NCBI RefSeq assembly: GCF_024124905.1
Contig: NZ_JAMXST010000001.1
Coordinates: 496,001-560,000 of the forward strand
From: Cellulosimicrobium cellulans
GTDB taxonomy: Bacteria > Actinomycetota > Actinomycetes > Actinomycetales > Cellulomonadaceae
Direction: 5' to 3'
Length of the DNA: 64,000 nt
Positions 9,114 to 18,399 of the stretch are shown here, piece after piece. Position numbers and translations under genes: made by a program. The stretch's first letter is position 1; every line of letters begins with the position of its first letter. The notes under the pieces are model-generated. The model saw nothing but the letters and a program-made list of their open reading frames with translations, was not told the origin of the DNA and ran no database searches.

Positions 9114-10772
9114 CTACAGGTACTGGCCGGTGTTGGTGACCGTGTCGATGGTGCGCGGGGAGCCGCCCTCGCCCTTCTTCTGGACGATCGTGCGGATGAA
9201 GACGATGCGCTCGCCCTTCTTGCCGCTGATGCGCGCCCAGTCGTCGGGGTTGGTCGTGTTGGGCAGGTCCTCGTTCTCCTTGAACTCGTCCACGCACGCG
9301 GCGAGCAGGTGGTCGACGCGGATGCCGCGCTGGCCCGTGGCGAGGAAGTCCTTGATCGCGGACTTCTTGGCCCGGTCGACGACGTTCTGGATCATCGCGC
9401 CCGAGTTGAAGTCCTTGAAGTAGAGGACCTCCTTGTCGCCGCTCGCGTAGGTGACCTCGAGGAACTGGTTCTCGTCCTCCTCGGAGTACATCCGCTCGAC
9501 CACCGACCGGATCATCGCGTCGAGCGCCTCGCGCTGGTTGCCGCCGTGCTCGGCGAGGTCCGCGGCGTGGATCGGCAGGTCCTCGGTGAGGTACTTGGCG
9601 AAGATCTCCTTGGCGCCCTCGGCGTCCGGCCGCTCGATCTTGATCTTCACGTCGAGGCGACCGGGCCGCAGGATCGCGGGGTCGATCATGTCCTCGCGGT
9701 TCGACGCGCCGATGACGATGACGTTGTCGAGCCGCTCGACGCCGTCGATCTCGGCGAGGAGCTGGGGCACGATCGTCGTCTCGACGTCGGACGACAGACC
9801 GGTGCCGCGCGTGCGGAACAGCGACTCCATCTCGTCGAAGAACACGACGACCGGGGTGCCCTGGGACGCCTTCTCCCGGGCGCGGGCGAAGATCAGGCGG
9901 ATGTGCCGCTCGGTCTCGCCCACGTACTTGTTGAGGAGCTCGGGACCCTTGACGTTGAGGAAGTAGCTGCGCGCCGCGCCCGACCCGGCCTCGACCTGCT
10001 CCCCGCGCGCCCGCGCGACGGTGTGCGCGAGCGAGTTCGCGACGGCCTTGGCGATGAGCGTCTTGCCGCACCCGGGCGGGCCGTACAGGAGGACGCCCTT
10101 GGGCGGGTGCAGCCCGTGCTCACGGAACAGGTCGGGGTGCGTGAACGGCAGCTCGACGGCGTCGCGGATCTGCTCGATCTGCGGGCCGAGGCCGCCGATG
10201 TCCTCGTACTCGATGTCCGGGACCTCCTCGAGGACGAGCTCCTCGACCTCGGACTTGGGGATCACCTCGAACACGAACCCGCTGCGCGTGTCGATGGTCA
10301 GCGAGTCGCCGACGCGGAGCGACGCGTGCGCGACCGAGCCCGCGAGGCGCACGACGCGCTCCTCGTCGGCGCGCCCCACGACGAGCACGCGGTCGGCGTC
10401 GAGGATCTCCTTGGCGGTGACGATCTCGCCCGTGCGCTCGTACCCGCCGGCCGCGACGACGGTCATGGCCTCGTTGAGCTTGACCTCCTGGCCGGGGCGC
10501 AGCCGCTCCACGTCGAGGCTCGGGCTCGCCCCGACGTGCATCTTGCGCCCGGCGGCGGACACGTCGACCGACCCGTCCGGGTGCGCGGCGAGGAACACCG
10601 CGTACGTGCCGGGGGGCTTGGCGAGGTCGTCGATCTGCCGCTTGAGGTCGAGGATCTGGTCGCGCGCGGCCCGGAGGGCCTCGGCGAGCCTCTCGTTCTT
10701 CGCGGAGAGCAGCGCGAGCTCGCGCGCGCTGCTCTGCGGGGCCTCGTCGCTACGGCCGAATGTCTCGCTCAT
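9114..10772 (-). CDS. arc: Proteasome-associated AAA+ ATPase Arc/Mpa
   Basis: Hexameric ATPase that binds Pup-tagged proteins, unfolds them and feeds them to the 20S core. 552 residues: N-terminal coiled coil (about 15-52) that binds Pup, two OB-type interdomains (about 55-180), then the AAA module with Walker A GPPGCGKT (231-238), Walker B VFFDE (310-314) and the arginine-rich [17 protein letters not shown] segment. The chain ends in GQYL, the HbYX-type tail that docks into the alpha ring. The ATG follows an AGAGGGG ribosome site; an upstream in-frame extension is Pro/Arg-rich and unlike the family. It is the first gene of the locus. Confidence 0.97.
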   Translation of the reverse strand: MSETFGRSDEAPQSSARELALLSAKNERLAEALRAARDQILDLKRQIDDLAKPPGTYAVFLAAHPDGSVDVSAAGRKMHVGASPSLDVERLRPGQEVKLNEAMTVVAAGGYERTGEIVTAKEILDADRVLVVGRADEERVVRLAGSVAHASLRVGDSLTIDTRSGFVFEVIPKSEVEELVLEEVPDIEYEDIGGLGPQIEQIRDAVELPFTHPDLFREHGLHPPKGVLLYGPPGCGKTLIAKAVANSLAHTVARARGEQVEAGSGAARSYFLNVKGPELLNKYVGETERHIRLIFARAREKASQGTPVVVFFDEMESLFRTRGTGLSSDVETTIVPQLLAEIDGVERLDNVIVIGASNREDMIDPAILRPGRLDVKIKIERPDAEGAKEIFAKYLTEDLPIHAADLAEHGGNQREALDAMIRSVVERMYSEEDENQFLEVTYASGDKEVLYFKDFNSGAMIQNVVDRAKKSAIKDFLATGQRGIRVDHLLAACVDEFKENEDLPNTTNPDDWARISGKKGERIVFIRTIVQKKGEGGSPRTIDTVTNTGQYL

Positions 10773-10876
10773 GGGGTGTCCCCTCTCGCCGGCGGCTCGC
10801 CCGACCGCGTGGTGGACGGCGGACGACGGACCCGCGGGAGGACCCGTGCCGACCACCGTCCGGCGGTCGGGTGACG

Positions 10877-10882
10877 ACCTTA
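10877..10882 (-). promoter_or_regulatory. Probable -10 box of the arc operon
   Basis: TAAGGT in a locally AT-richer patch about 105 bp before the arc ATG. It predicts a leader of roughly 95 nt; no convincing -35 box. Confidence 0.4.
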
Positions 10883-10954
10883 GGCACAATTCTCGCCCGA
10901 GCACACCGACGACACCCAGGGTGAGACGACCGGGTCCCGATCGTTACCGGACCG

Positions 10955-12097
10955 TCACGGCCCCGACACCTCGGCCGGGTGCTCGCCCTGCTCGGCGTCG
11001 TGGCCGGGGACCCGATCCGCGCCGCGGGCCTCGGGCTGCTCCGGCCCCTGTCCGACGTCGCGACGCACGCGGCGGATCTTCTTCTCCGACACCGGACGCT
11101 CACCGAGCTCCTCGGGCGACCACTGCTCGGCGTCGGTCGGGTAGGCGCCCTTGGCCGGGCGGCGCTTGCGCTCCGGCGGCGCGACGCCGTCGGCCAGACG
11201 GCGCGCGGTGAGCAGGAAGCCCGTGTGCCCGATCATCCGGTGCTGCGGGCGCACCGCGAGGCCCTCCAGGTGCCAGCCCCGCACCATGGACTCCCACGCG
11301 ACCGGCTCGGCGTAGCGCCCGTCGGCGCGCAGGTCCTCCGCGAGGCGCGAGAGCTGGGTCGTCGTGGCGACGTAGCACACCAGCACGCCGCCGGGGACGA
11401 GCGCACGGGCGACGACGTCGAGGTTCTCCCACGGCGCGAGCATGTCGAGGACGACGCGGTCGACCGTGCCGTCCTCGGTGACGGTCGGCAGCACGTCGGC
11501 GAGGTCGCCCACGGAGAGCGTCCAGGCGGGGTGCGCGCCGCCGAAGAAGGTCTCGACGTTGCCGCGCGCGATGGCCGCGAAGTCCTCGCGACGCTCGATC
11601 GAGTGCAGCTCGCCCGCGTCGCCGACCGCACGCAGGAGCGACATCGTCAGCGCGCCCGATCCGACGCCCGCCTCGACGACGCGCGCGCCGGGGAAGATGT
11701 CCGCCATCGCGACGATCTGCCCCGCGTCCTTGGGGTAGACGACCGCGGCACCGCGCGGCATGGACAGCACGTAGTCCGCGAGCAGCGGGCGCAGCGCGAG
11801 GTACTCGATCTCGGCCGTGTTGCGGACGACGCTCCCCTCGGGCTGCCCGATGAGGTCGTCGTGCCGCAGGTAGCCCTTGTGCGTGTGGAACGTCGCGCCC
11901 GGCGCGAGCGTGATGGTGTGCAGGCGCCCGCGCGGGTCGGTGAGCTGGACCTTGTCCCCCACGCGCAGGGGACCGCGGCGCTCGTCGGCGCCCGTCGCGC
12001 CGGGGCGATCCGGTGCGTCCGCCGCGGGCGCGGCGGTGTCCTCCGGTCCGGAGGGCGTCGTCTGGGGGCCGGGCGTGGCGGCGGGCTCGGAGGTCAC
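10955..12097 (-). CDS. trmI: tRNA (adenine-58-N1)-methyltransferase TrmI
   Basis: Makes m1A58 in the T-loop of tRNAs using SAM. 380 residues. A disordered Pro/Ala-rich head (1-40) precedes the family's N-terminal beta domain (VGDKVQLTDPRGRLHTITLAPG, then FHTHKGYLRHDDLIG). The Rossmann part has the SAM motif VVEAGVGSGALTMSLLRAVG (about 142-161) and the catalytic-region aspartate in VVLDMLAPWENLD. The last 60 residues are charged and unlike the core. Next to the proteasome locus, as in many actinobacteria. The GTG lies eight bases after a TAGGAT box (leaderless). Confidence 0.95.
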   Translation of the reverse strand: MTSEPAATPGPQTTPSGPEDTAAPAADAPDRPGATGADERRGPLRVGDKVQLTDPRGRLHTITLAPGATFHTHKGYLRHDDLIGQPEGSVVRNTAEIEYLALRPLLADYVLSMPRGAAVVYPKDAGQIVAMADIFPGARVVEAGVGSGALTMSLLRAVGDAGELHSIERREDFAAIARGNVETFFGGAHPAWTLSVGDLADVLPTVTEDGTVDRVVLDMLAPWENLDVVARALVPGGVLVCYVATTTQLSRLAEDLRADGRYAEPVAWESMVRGWHLEGLAVRPQHRMIGHTGFLLTARRLADGVAPPERKRRPAKGAYPTDAEQWSPEELGERPVSEKKIRRVRRDVGQGPEQPEARGADRVPGHDAEQGEHPAEVSGP

Positions 12098-12105
12098 GGG
12101 CGACC

Positions 12106-12111
12106 ATCCTA
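12106..12111 (-). promoter_or_regulatory. Leaderless -10 box of trmI
   Basis: TAGGAT eight bases upstream of the GTG start, lying in the short gap after the M50 protease gene. trmI thus seems to have its own promoter. Confidence 0.45.
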
Positions 12112-12125
12112 CGGGCCGGACGCGG

Positions 12126-13304
12126 TCAGCGACCGCGCTGCGCGTCCCGCAGCGCCGCCACGACCCGCGCGACCTCGAGCGCCCCGACGACGCGGCCGCC
12201 GTCGGTCACGACGACGACGGCGGCCTCGCGCCCGACGCGCGCCAGCGCGGCGAGCATGTCCTGGCCCTGGAGGTGCGCGTCGATCGTCGCCCCCGGGGGC
12301 AGCGGCACGGCGACGGCCCCCACGGGCGTGGTCTCGGCGGCGTCCGGCGGCACGGCGGCGGCGGCCGTGGGGTCTGCGTACCCCACGGGCAGCCCCGCCC
12401 CGTCGACGAGCACCGCGAGGACGTGCGGCCCGCCCGCGAGCGCCACCGACCGCCCCACCGCCCCGACCGTCGCCGTGGAGGGCACGGCGACCGCGGGCCG
12501 TGCGAGGCCGCGCACGGAGAGCCCCGAGACCGCCTCGCGCGCACGTCCCGCGGCGATCGCCTGCCCGGCACCGCTCCAGAGGAACGCACCGATGAGCGCC
12601 GCCCACGCGACGGTCCAGAGGTCGGGCTGGCGGCCGAGCGTCAGCGGCCAGACGAGGGCCCACGCGACGACGCCGACGGCGACCGCGCGCCCGACCCAGC
12701 CCGCCGCGACCGTGCCGCGGGTGCGCGAGCCCGTCGCGGCCCACACGGCTGACTCGAGGATCTGCCCGCCGTCGAGCGGCAGCCCCGGCAGGAGGTTGAA
12801 GAACCCGACGAACGCGTTGGAGAACGCCCCGGCGTAGAGGAGCAGCGCGGGCACGGAGAACGTCGGCTGCGCCTGGAACGTCACCCAGAACACGACCGCG
12901 AGCGCCAGGTTGGTCAGCGGCCCGACCACGGAGATGAGGAAGCCGTCGAGCGGGCGCGCGGACGTCCCCGAGTACGCGGTGTGCCCGCCCCACAGCGTGA
13001 CGGCGAGCTCGGTGACGTGCTGCCCGCGGGCCCGCGCGACGAGCGCGTGCGCCACCTCGTGCAGGAACACGGAGGCGAACAGCAGGAGCACGAACGCGAA
13101 CGACACGAGGTACACCTCGTTGCCCAGGTGCGGCGCGAGCCGGCGCACCGTGGGGACGAACAGCACGGTGAGGATCGCGGCGGCGAGGAACCACGACGGC
13201 GTGAGGATGACCGGTGCGCCGACGATGCGGCCGATGACCCAGCCCTTCGTGCGCGGGCCGACCGGTGCGGGCGTGCGGGGGGCGCTGGGCTGGGGTCCGT
13301 CCAC
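12126..13304 (-). CDS. M50-family intramembrane (site-2-like) metalloprotease with CBS-type tail
   Basis: 392-residue multi-pass membrane zinc protease of the SpoIVFB/Rip3-like group, which cleaves membrane substrates such as anti-sigma factors. The first zinc motif HEVAH (82-86) sits in a membrane helix, the third ligand is in LPLDGGQ (Asp178), and the GPLTNLALA segment (128-136) follows the family pattern. Helices cover about 30-240; residues about 260-390 form a soluble region resembling a CBS pair, with a long Pro/Ala linker in its first half. The substrate is not evident from the neighbours. A TAGGCT box six bases before the GTG suggests a leaderless mRNA. Confidence 0.92.
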   Translation of the reverse strand: MDGPQPSAPRTPAPVGPRTKGWVIGRIVGAPVILTPSWFLAAAILTVLFVPTVRRLAPHLGNEVYLVSFAFVLLLFASVFLHEVAHALVARARGQHVTELAVTLWGGHTAYSGTSARPLDGFLISVVGPLTNLALAVVFWVTFQAQPTFSVPALLLYAGAFSNAFVGFFNLLPGLPLDGGQILESAVWAATGSRTRGTVAAGWVGRAVAVGVVAWALVWPLTLGRQPDLWTVAWAALIGAFLWSGAGQAIAAGRAREAVSGLSVRGLARPAVAVPSTATVGAVGRSVALAGGPHVLAVLVDGAGLPVGYADPTAAAAVPPDAAETTPVGAVAVPLPPGATIDAHLQGQDMLAALARVGREAAVVVVTDGGRVVGALEVARVVAALRDAQRGR

Positions 13305-13310
13305 CCGGAG

Positions 13311-13316
13311 AGCCTA
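13311..13316 (-). promoter_or_regulatory. Leaderless -10 box of the M50 protease gene
   Basis: TAGGCT six bases before the GTG; no ribosome binding site. Confidence 0.5.
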
Positions 13317-13372
13317 TGCGTTCCGCGCGCCGACCCGGACGTCGGGCGAGCGGCGGGTGCGATGATCGGGCC

Positions 13373-14119
13373 GTGCACGCTCACGACGACGACCAGGTCG
13401 AGGTCCCGCTGACCGGAGGGAACGTCAACGCCGTGGTGCGCGTCGGCGACACCGTGCGGCGGACGGCCGGTCCGTGGACGCCGACGATCCACGCGCTCCT
13501 CGCCTGGGTCCGCGCCCAGGGGGTCTCCGTGGCCCCCGCGCCGCTCGGCCGCGACGCGGCCGGGCGCGAGGTGCTGACCTGGACCGAGGGCGAGGTCGGC
13601 GGCTGGCCGCTCCCGGACTGGCTCTGGGACCGCGCGACGCTCCGCCAGTCGGGCGCGATGCTGCGGGCGTGGCACGACGCGACCGTCGGCTTCGCGCTCG
13701 CCGGCGCGGTGTGGCGCTCGCCCGTGCGCGAGCCGGCGGAGGTCGTGTGCCTCAACGACGCCGCGCCGTACAACATGGTCCGCGCGGGGGGCGCCCTCGT
13801 CGGGTTCATCGACGTCGACATGGCGTCGCCAGGGCCCCGGGTCTGGGACGTCGCCTATCTCGCCTACCGGTTGTGCGGCTGGTGCGAGGACATGCCGGCC
13901 CCGCCCGGGCTCGCGCCCGAGGAGCGGCTCGCCGAGCTGCTCGTCGGCTACGGCCACGACCGCGCGCCTCGTCCCGACGACGTGCTGTCGACGATGCACG
14001 ACCGTCTCCTCGACCTCGCCGGCTGGACGGACGCGCACGCCCGGGACACCGCTCGGCCGGACCTCCACGACCACGCGGCGCTGTACCGCCGGGACGCGGC
14101 ACGCCTCGCGCGAGGCTAG
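13373..14119 (+). CDS. Kinase-fold phosphotransferase (APH-like), altered HxD motif
   Basis: 248-residue protein of the aminoglycoside phosphotransferase/choline kinase fold. The N-lobe (VNAVVRVGDTVRRTAGPW) and the segment LRQSGAMLRAWHDATVGF are typical. The catalytic loop reads VCLNDAAPYNMV: catalytic Asp and Mg-binding Asn are kept, but the usual His two places before the Asp is Leu. The metal loop is FIDVDMASPGPRVWDVAYL. Substrate unknown; this branch is widespread in actinobacteria and should not be read as drug resistance. The GTG start is six bases after a GATGAT box; longer in-frame starts run into the divergent gene's promoter. Confidence 0.85.
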   Translation: MHAHDDDQVEVPLTGGNVNAVVRVGDTVRRTAGPWTPTIHALLAWVRAQGVSVAPAPLGRDAAGREVLTWTEGEVGGWPLPDWLWDRATLRQSGAMLRAWHDATVGFALAGAVWRSPVREPAEVVCLNDAAPYNMVRAGGALVGFIDVDMASPGPRVWDVAYLAYRLCGWCEDMPAPPGLAPEERLAELLVGYGHDRAPRPDDVLSTMHDRLLDLAGWTDAHARDTARPDLHDHAALYRRDAARLARG

Positions 14120-14829
14120 GCGGCGTCGTCGTCCATGAGGTCGACGACCTCGCCGGAGACGAGCCGGGCGAGCAGGCCGAGGTCGACGAGCTCGAGCGAC
14201 GGCGTCCGGCTCAGGCCGGGCGCGGGCAGGACGGGGACCACGGCTTCCACGCCGAGCGTCGCCGCGCCGGCCGCGCGGGCCGAGGCGATGCCGGCAGGCG
14301 AGTCCTCGATCGCGACGCAGCGCGCGACGTCGACGCCGAGGCGCTCGGCCGCGAGCAGGTACGGCTCGGGGTCGGGCTTGCCGCGCTCGACCTCGTCCCC
14401 GCACACGAGCACCTGGAACGCGTCGTCCGGCGCGAGCTCCGCGACGGGCGCGGCGAGCTCGCGGTAGGACATCGTGACGAGCGCGCACGGCACGCCGGCC
14501 TCGCGCAGCGCCGTGAGCAGCTCGCGCGCGCCGGGCTGCCACGGGACCTCGGCCCGCACCTGCTCGATGACCCGGCCCAGGAGGAACGCGACGATCTCGT
14601 CGACCGGCAGGTCGACGCCCCCGCGGTCCCGGATGATCCGCGCGGACTCGCGCAGCGGGTTCCCCACGAGCGACATGGCGTCCTCGTGCGTCCACGTGCC
14701 CCCGTGCGCCTCGACGAGCTCGTGCTCCGCCGCGATCCAGTACGGCTCGGTGTCGACGAGCGTCCCGTCCATGTCCCACAGGACGGCCTGCGGCAGGACG
14801 GGATCGGTGGACGGGCGCGGGGACGTCAC
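14116..14829 (-). CDS. HAD-superfamily phosphatase (beta-phosphoglucomutase-like)
   Basis: 237 residues. Motif I is WDMDGTLVDTEP with nucleophile Asp19 and acid/base Asp21, followed by a helical cap; motif II is LVTMSYREL (Thr/Ser), motif III the lysine in ERGKPDPEPYLLAAERLG, and motif IV VAIEDSPAGIASARAAG. This matches small-molecule sugar-phosphate phosphatases, but the substrate cannot be told. Its stop overlaps the stop of the converging kinase-fold gene within one CTAG. GTG start with TTGGAG upstream. Confidence 0.9.
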   Translation of the reverse strand: MTSPRPSTDPVLPQAVLWDMDGTLVDTEPYWIAAEHELVEAHGGTWTHEDAMSLVGNPLRESARIIRDRGGVDLPVDEIVAFLLGRVIEQVRAEVPWQPGARELLTALREAGVPCALVTMSYRELAAPVAELAPDDAFQVLVCGDEVERGKPDPEPYLLAAERLGVDVARCVAIEDSPAGIASARAAGAATLGVEAVVPVLPAPGLSRTPSLELVDLGLLARLVSGEVVDLMDDDAA

Positions 14830-14954
14830 GGCATGGCTCCAAGGACGAGGGGTGGGGGTCCGGGCGGGGCACGACGCGGTGCACCCGGTCCCTCCACCCT
14901 ACGTGCGGCTACGCCACGCGCGAACCCGCTCCGCCGTCGTCGGGCCCGGCCGCA

Positions 14955-14960
14955 TAGGCT
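14955..14960 (+). promoter_or_regulatory. Leaderless -10 box of the PAC2 gene
   Basis: TAGGCT six bases before the ATG with no ribosome site between. Confidence 0.5.
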
Positions 14961-14966
14961 GGGGCG

Positions 14967-15833
14967 ATGACCGAGAACGCGACCGAGGGCACCCGGCAGA
15001 CCGTGATGATCGCGGCGTTCGAGGGCTGGAACGACGCGGGGAGCGCCGCCACGGCCGCGCTCCAGCACCTGCACGAGGTGTGGGGCGCCGAGGACGTCGA
15101 CGAGCTCGACCCGGAGGAGTACCACGACTTCCAGGTGAACCGCCCCGTCGTGACGACCGACGACGACGGGCTCCGGGAGATCACGTGGCCGACGACGACG
15201 ATCGCGTCCGCGACCCTGTCGCCCGGCGGGCGACGGGTCGTGCTCGTGCACGGCATCGAGCCGTCCATGCGGTGGCGCCGGTACTGCCGCGAGCTGCTCG
15301 ACATCGCGGAGGAGCACGACGTGCGCACGGTCGTCACGCTCGGCGCGCTGCTCGCCGACGTCCCGCACACGCGGCCCATCCCCATGACGGCGACGTCGGA
15401 GAGCGTCGGGCTCCAGGCGGTGCTCGACGTCGAGCCGAGCACGTACGAGGGGCCGACGGGCATCGTCGGGGTGCTCCAGCACGCCGCCGCCGAGCGGGGC
15501 CTGCAGTCGGTGTCGCTGTGGGCGGCCGTGCCGCACTACGTGGCGCACCCGCCGTCGCCCAAGGCGACGCTCGCGATCCTCGCGCGCATCGAGGAGCTCC
15601 TCTCGGAGCCGATCCCCCTCGGGGACCTGCCCGAGGACGCCGAGGCCTGGCAGCACGGCGTCGACGAGCTCGCCGCGGAGGACGCCGAGATCGCGGAGTA
15701 CGTCCAGCAGCTCGAGGAGGCGAAGGACACCGCTGAGCTGCCCGAGGCGAGCGGCGAGGCGATCGCGCGCGAGTTCGAGCGCTACCTGCGCCGTCGCGAC
15801 CGCGGCAACCCGGGCAAGGGACCGACGGTCTGA
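14967..15833 (+). CDS. PAC2 (proteasome assembly chaperone 2-like) family protein
   Basis: 288-residue soluble protein of the PAC2 family. Typical features: MIAAFEGWNDAGSAATAALQHL near the start, the DFQVNRPVV segment, VLVHGIEPSMRWRRYC, TLGALLADVPHTRPIPMTATS and VPHYVAHPPSPKATLAIL. An acidic helical tail (about 225-288) ends in a basic RRRDRGNPGKG stretch. The name comes from weak similarity to a eukaryotic proteasome assembly factor; a proteasome role in bacteria is not established, although the genes lie within 5 kb here. It converges with mshC over a shared terminator, a neighbour pair seen often in actinobacteria. Confidence 0.92.
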   Translation: MTENATEGTRQTVMIAAFEGWNDAGSAATAALQHLHEVWGAEDVDELDPEEYHDFQVNRPVVTTDDDGLREITWPTTTIASATLSPGGRRVVLVHGIEPSMRWRRYCRELLDIAEEHDVRTVVTLGALLADVPHTRPIPMTATSESVGLQAVLDVEPSTYEGPTGIVGVLQHAAAERGLQSVSLWAAVPHYVAHPPSPKATLAILARIEELLSEPIPLGDLPEDAEAWQHGVDELAAEDAEIAEYVQQLEEAKDTAELPEASGEAIAREFERYLRRRDRGNPGKGPTV

Positions 15834-15841
15834 CGCCTCCC

Positions 15842-15865
15842 CGCCGCCGCGGGCGTGCGGCGGCG
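15842..15865. terminator. Bidirectional terminator-like hairpin between PAC2 gene and mshC
   Basis: Nine-bp perfect GC stem with a 6-nt loop filling the 34-bp gap between two convergent stops. No T-tract, as is common in high-GC actinobacteria. Confidence 0.5.
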
Positions 15866-15867
15866 CG

Positions 15868-17142
15868 TCAGAGGCGCACGCCGAGCAGCGCGTTGACCGC
15901 GCGGGCGACCACGCCGGGCGCGCCCTCGTCGTCGCCGGACGTGTCGCGCCCGGGACGCAGCGACTCCGCGGCCCACGCGTCGACGGCCGCGAGCGCCGCG
16001 GGCGCGTCCAGGTCGTCGGCGAGCGCGGCGCGCACGGCGGCGAGCGTCGCGGTGGCGTCGGGACCGCCGTTGCCGGAGACGGCGTCGCGCCACGTCTCCA
16101 GGCGGCGCACCCCCGCGGGCAGGTCGTCGTCGGTCCACTCCCACTCGCCGCGGTAGTGGTGCGCGAGCAGCGCGAGGCGGATCGCCATGGGGTCGACGCC
16201 CGTGGCCCGCAGCTTCGAGACGAGCACGAGGTTGCCGCGCGACTTGCTCATCTTCTCGCCCTCGTACGCGACGAGGCCGGCGTGGACGTGGGCGCGGGGC
16301 GCGCCACCGCCCGAGAGCATGCGGTCGTGCGAGGACGACATCTCGTGGTGCGGGAACAGCAGGTCCGCTCCCCCGCCCTGCACGTCGAACGGCAGGCCGA
16401 GGCCGTCACGCGAGATGACGGCGCACTCGACGTGCCAGCCGGGCCGCCCGGTGCCGAGCGCGCCACCGTCCCACGCGGGCTCGCCCGGGCGCTCGCGGCG
16501 CCACAGGAGCGGGTCGAGCGCGTCCTTCTTGCCCTCGCGGTCGGGGTCGCCCCCGCGCTCGGCGAAGAGGTGCTGCATGACGTCGCGCGCGAGGCGCGAG
16601 ACGGAGCCGAACGCGGGGTCGGCCGAGAGGTCGGCGTAGACGTCACCGAGGCCCGGGTCGGTCCCGCCCGCCCCGGGCTCGACGGGCACGCGGTAGGCGA
16701 GCCCGGCGTCGAGGAGCTGCGTGACCGCCTCGACGACGGCGGGGATCGTCTCGACCGCGCCCTCGTAGACGTCCGGCGGGACGACGCCGAGCGCCGTCAT
16801 GTCCTCGGCGAAGAGCGCCGTCTGGTCGACGGCGAGCGTGCGCCAGTCGACGCCCGTCGCGGCGGCGCGCTCGAGGAGCGGGTCGTCGACGTCGGTGACG
16901 TTCGACGCGTACCGCACGCGCTGGCCGGCGTCCGTCCACGCGCGCACGAGCAGGTCGAACGCGACGTAGGTGGCCGCGTGGCCGATGTGGGTCGCGTCGT
17001 ACGGCGTGATGCCGCACACGTAGAGGGTCGCGTCCTCGCCCGAGGCCGCGACGACGAGCTCGCGGGTCGTCGAGTCGTGCACCCGGACCGGGAGGCCTCG
17101 TCCGGGGAGCTCGGGGATCTGCGGGGCGGGCCAGCTGTGCAC
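15868..17142 (-). CDS. mshC: Mycothiol ligase MshC
   Basis: Joins L-cysteine to GlcN-Ins with ATP, the third step of mycothiol synthesis. 424 residues, a paralogue of cysteinyl-tRNA synthetase. ATP motifs are THIGHA (51-56) and KMSKS (297-301). Zinc/cysteine-site residues include Cys43 ([11 protein letters not shown]), Cys240 ([10 protein letters not shown]) and His265 (LLFPHHEMS). The MshC-specific start [14 protein letters not shown] and the lack of an anticodon-binding tail separate it from CysS. A TAAGGT box six bases before the GTG indicates a leaderless transcript. Confidence 0.97.
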   Translation of the reverse strand: MHSWPAPQIPELPGRGLPVRVHDSTTRELVVAASGEDATLYVCGITPYDATHIGHAATYVAFDLLVRAWTDAGQRVRYASNVTDVDDPLLERAAATGVDWRTLAVDQTALFAEDMTALGVVPPDVYEGAVETIPAVVEAVTQLLDAGLAYRVPVEPGAGGTDPGLGDVYADLSADPAFGSVSRLARDVMQHLFAERGGDPDREGKKDALDPLLWRRERPGEPAWDGGALGTGRPGWHVECAVISRDGLGLPFDVQGGGADLLFPHHEMSSSHDRMLSGGGAPRAHVHAGLVAYEGEKMSKSRGNLVLVSKLRATGVDPMAIRLALLAHHYRGEWEWTDDDLPAGVRRLETWRDAVSGNGGPDATATLAAVRAALADDLDAPAALAAVDAWAAESLRPGRDTSGDDEGAPGVVARAVNALLGVRL

Positions 17143-17148
17143 GCGTCA

Positions 17149-17154
17149 ACCTTA
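17149..17154 (-). promoter_or_regulatory. Leaderless -10 box of mshC
   Basis: TAAGGT six bases before the GTG start; no Shine-Dalgarno. Confidence 0.5.
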
Positions 17155-17294
17155 GCCGTCGGGACGTCGGCGCCGGACCGTCGTCCGGAAGGCGGGCGCC
17201 GCGCGCACGGGACACGGACGGCACGCCGCTGCCCGCACCGACGGCGATCCCGCGCGACCGGGCAGGTCCACGCCGGGCGCGGGACAATGCGGAC

Positions 17295-18392
17295 GTGACG
17301 AAGCCCACCGACCCGCGCGTCGACGCCGCGCGAGGCCCCCTGCTCCCCGGCGCCACCGTCCTGGCGGCGTGGACCGTGGACCCGGGTGCGGCCGGGGTGC
17401 GCGAGGTCGACCCCCGCACGCTCGGGGATGCGCGCGCCGGGGACGACCCGGCCCGCGACCACGAGGGCGGCGACCATGACGCGGGCGAAGGCCGGACCCC
17501 GCGTAGCCCGGCGACGTGGGCGCGGGTCGCCGACCTCGACGCCGTGCTCGACGCCGCGGCCCGCGTCTCCACGAGCCCGGGACCGACGCGCCACGAGCTG
17601 TCCCGGCACGCGCACCACCCGCTGGCGCACGTGCGCCGCCTCGCGCCCGACTGGCTCCTGCTCGTCACGCCGACGGCGTGGTTCACCGAGGCGGACCGCC
17701 AGGTGCGCACCGGCCAGTTCGCCGCGCTGCTCGGACCGGGCACCGTCGTCACCGCCGAGGAGGGGGACGCCGGCGTGCACGCGACCATGCTCGACAAGCT
17801 CGCCGCCCCGGGGGACCCGCGGGGCACGCCCGTCCAGCGGATCGTGTCGGCCGCCGTCCTGGCGATCGTGGGCGGGGCGTCGCAGGTCGAGCTCGGCCTG
17901 GGGGACGCGGTCGCGGACACGGAGCGGGTCGTGTTCGACCAGCAGCGCGAGGACCCGGTCGAGCGCATCTACGACCTCAAGCGCGAGATCACCGAGGCGC
18001 GGCGCGCGCTCATGCCCGTCTCGGCGGAGCTGCCCGAGCTGCTCGACCCCGACGTCCCGGACCACCTCGCGGTGAACCGGCGCATGCTCGAGCGCGTGGT
18101 GACGACCGTCGAGCGGATCGACCGCCACCTCGACGCGCACGACGACCTGCTCTCGGACATGCTGCAGGTCCACATGTCCCAGGTGTCGGTGCGCCAGAAC
18201 GAGGACATGCGCAAGATCTCGGCCTGGGCCGCGATCCTCGTCTACCCGACCATCGTCGCGGGGGTCTACGGCATGAACTTCCGGAGCATGCCCGAGCTGC
18301 ACTGGGCGTTCGGCTACCCGTTCGCGCTCGCGCTCATGGCGGTCGGCTGCCTCGTGCTCTACCGGGTGTTCAAGCGGGTCGGCTGGCTCTGA
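17295..18392 (+). CDS. CorA-type divalent cation transporter
   Basis: 365 residues. A long cytoplasmic N-terminal domain, including a disordered Asp/Gly/Arg insert at about 45-75, leads to a stalk helix (LSDMLQVHMSQVSVRQNEDMRKIS) and two C-terminal membrane helices. The first ends in the CorA selectivity motif YGMNF (about 329-333), followed by the periplasmic loop RSMPELHWAFGYP in place of the common MPE-type loop. Probably carries Mg2+, perhaps other divalent cations. GTG start six bases after GACAAT, so perhaps leaderless. Converges with uppP with a 7-bp gap. Confidence 0.9.
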   Translation: MTKPTDPRVDAARGPLLPGATVLAAWTVDPGAAGVREVDPRTLGDARAGDDPARDHEGGDHDAGEGRTPRSPATWARVADLDAVLDAAARVSTSPGPTRHELSRHAHHPLAHVRRLAPDWLLLVTPTAWFTEADRQVRTGQFAALLGPGTVVTAEEGDAGVHATMLDKLAAPGDPRGTPVQRIVSAAVLAIVGGASQVELGLGDAVADTERVVFDQQREDPVERIYDLKREITEARRALMPVSAELPELLDPDVPDHLAVNRRMLERVVTTVERIDRHLDAHDDLLSDMLQVHMSQVSVRQNEDMRKISAWAAILVYPTIVAGVYGMNFRSMPELHWAFGYPFALALMAVGCLVLYRVFKRVGWL

Positions 18393-18399
18393 CCGCGGG

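Noticed and set aside
13373-14119. Antibiotic resistance phosphotransferase
   Set aside because: The fold matches, but the catalytic loop is altered and close matches are generic chromosomal proteins.
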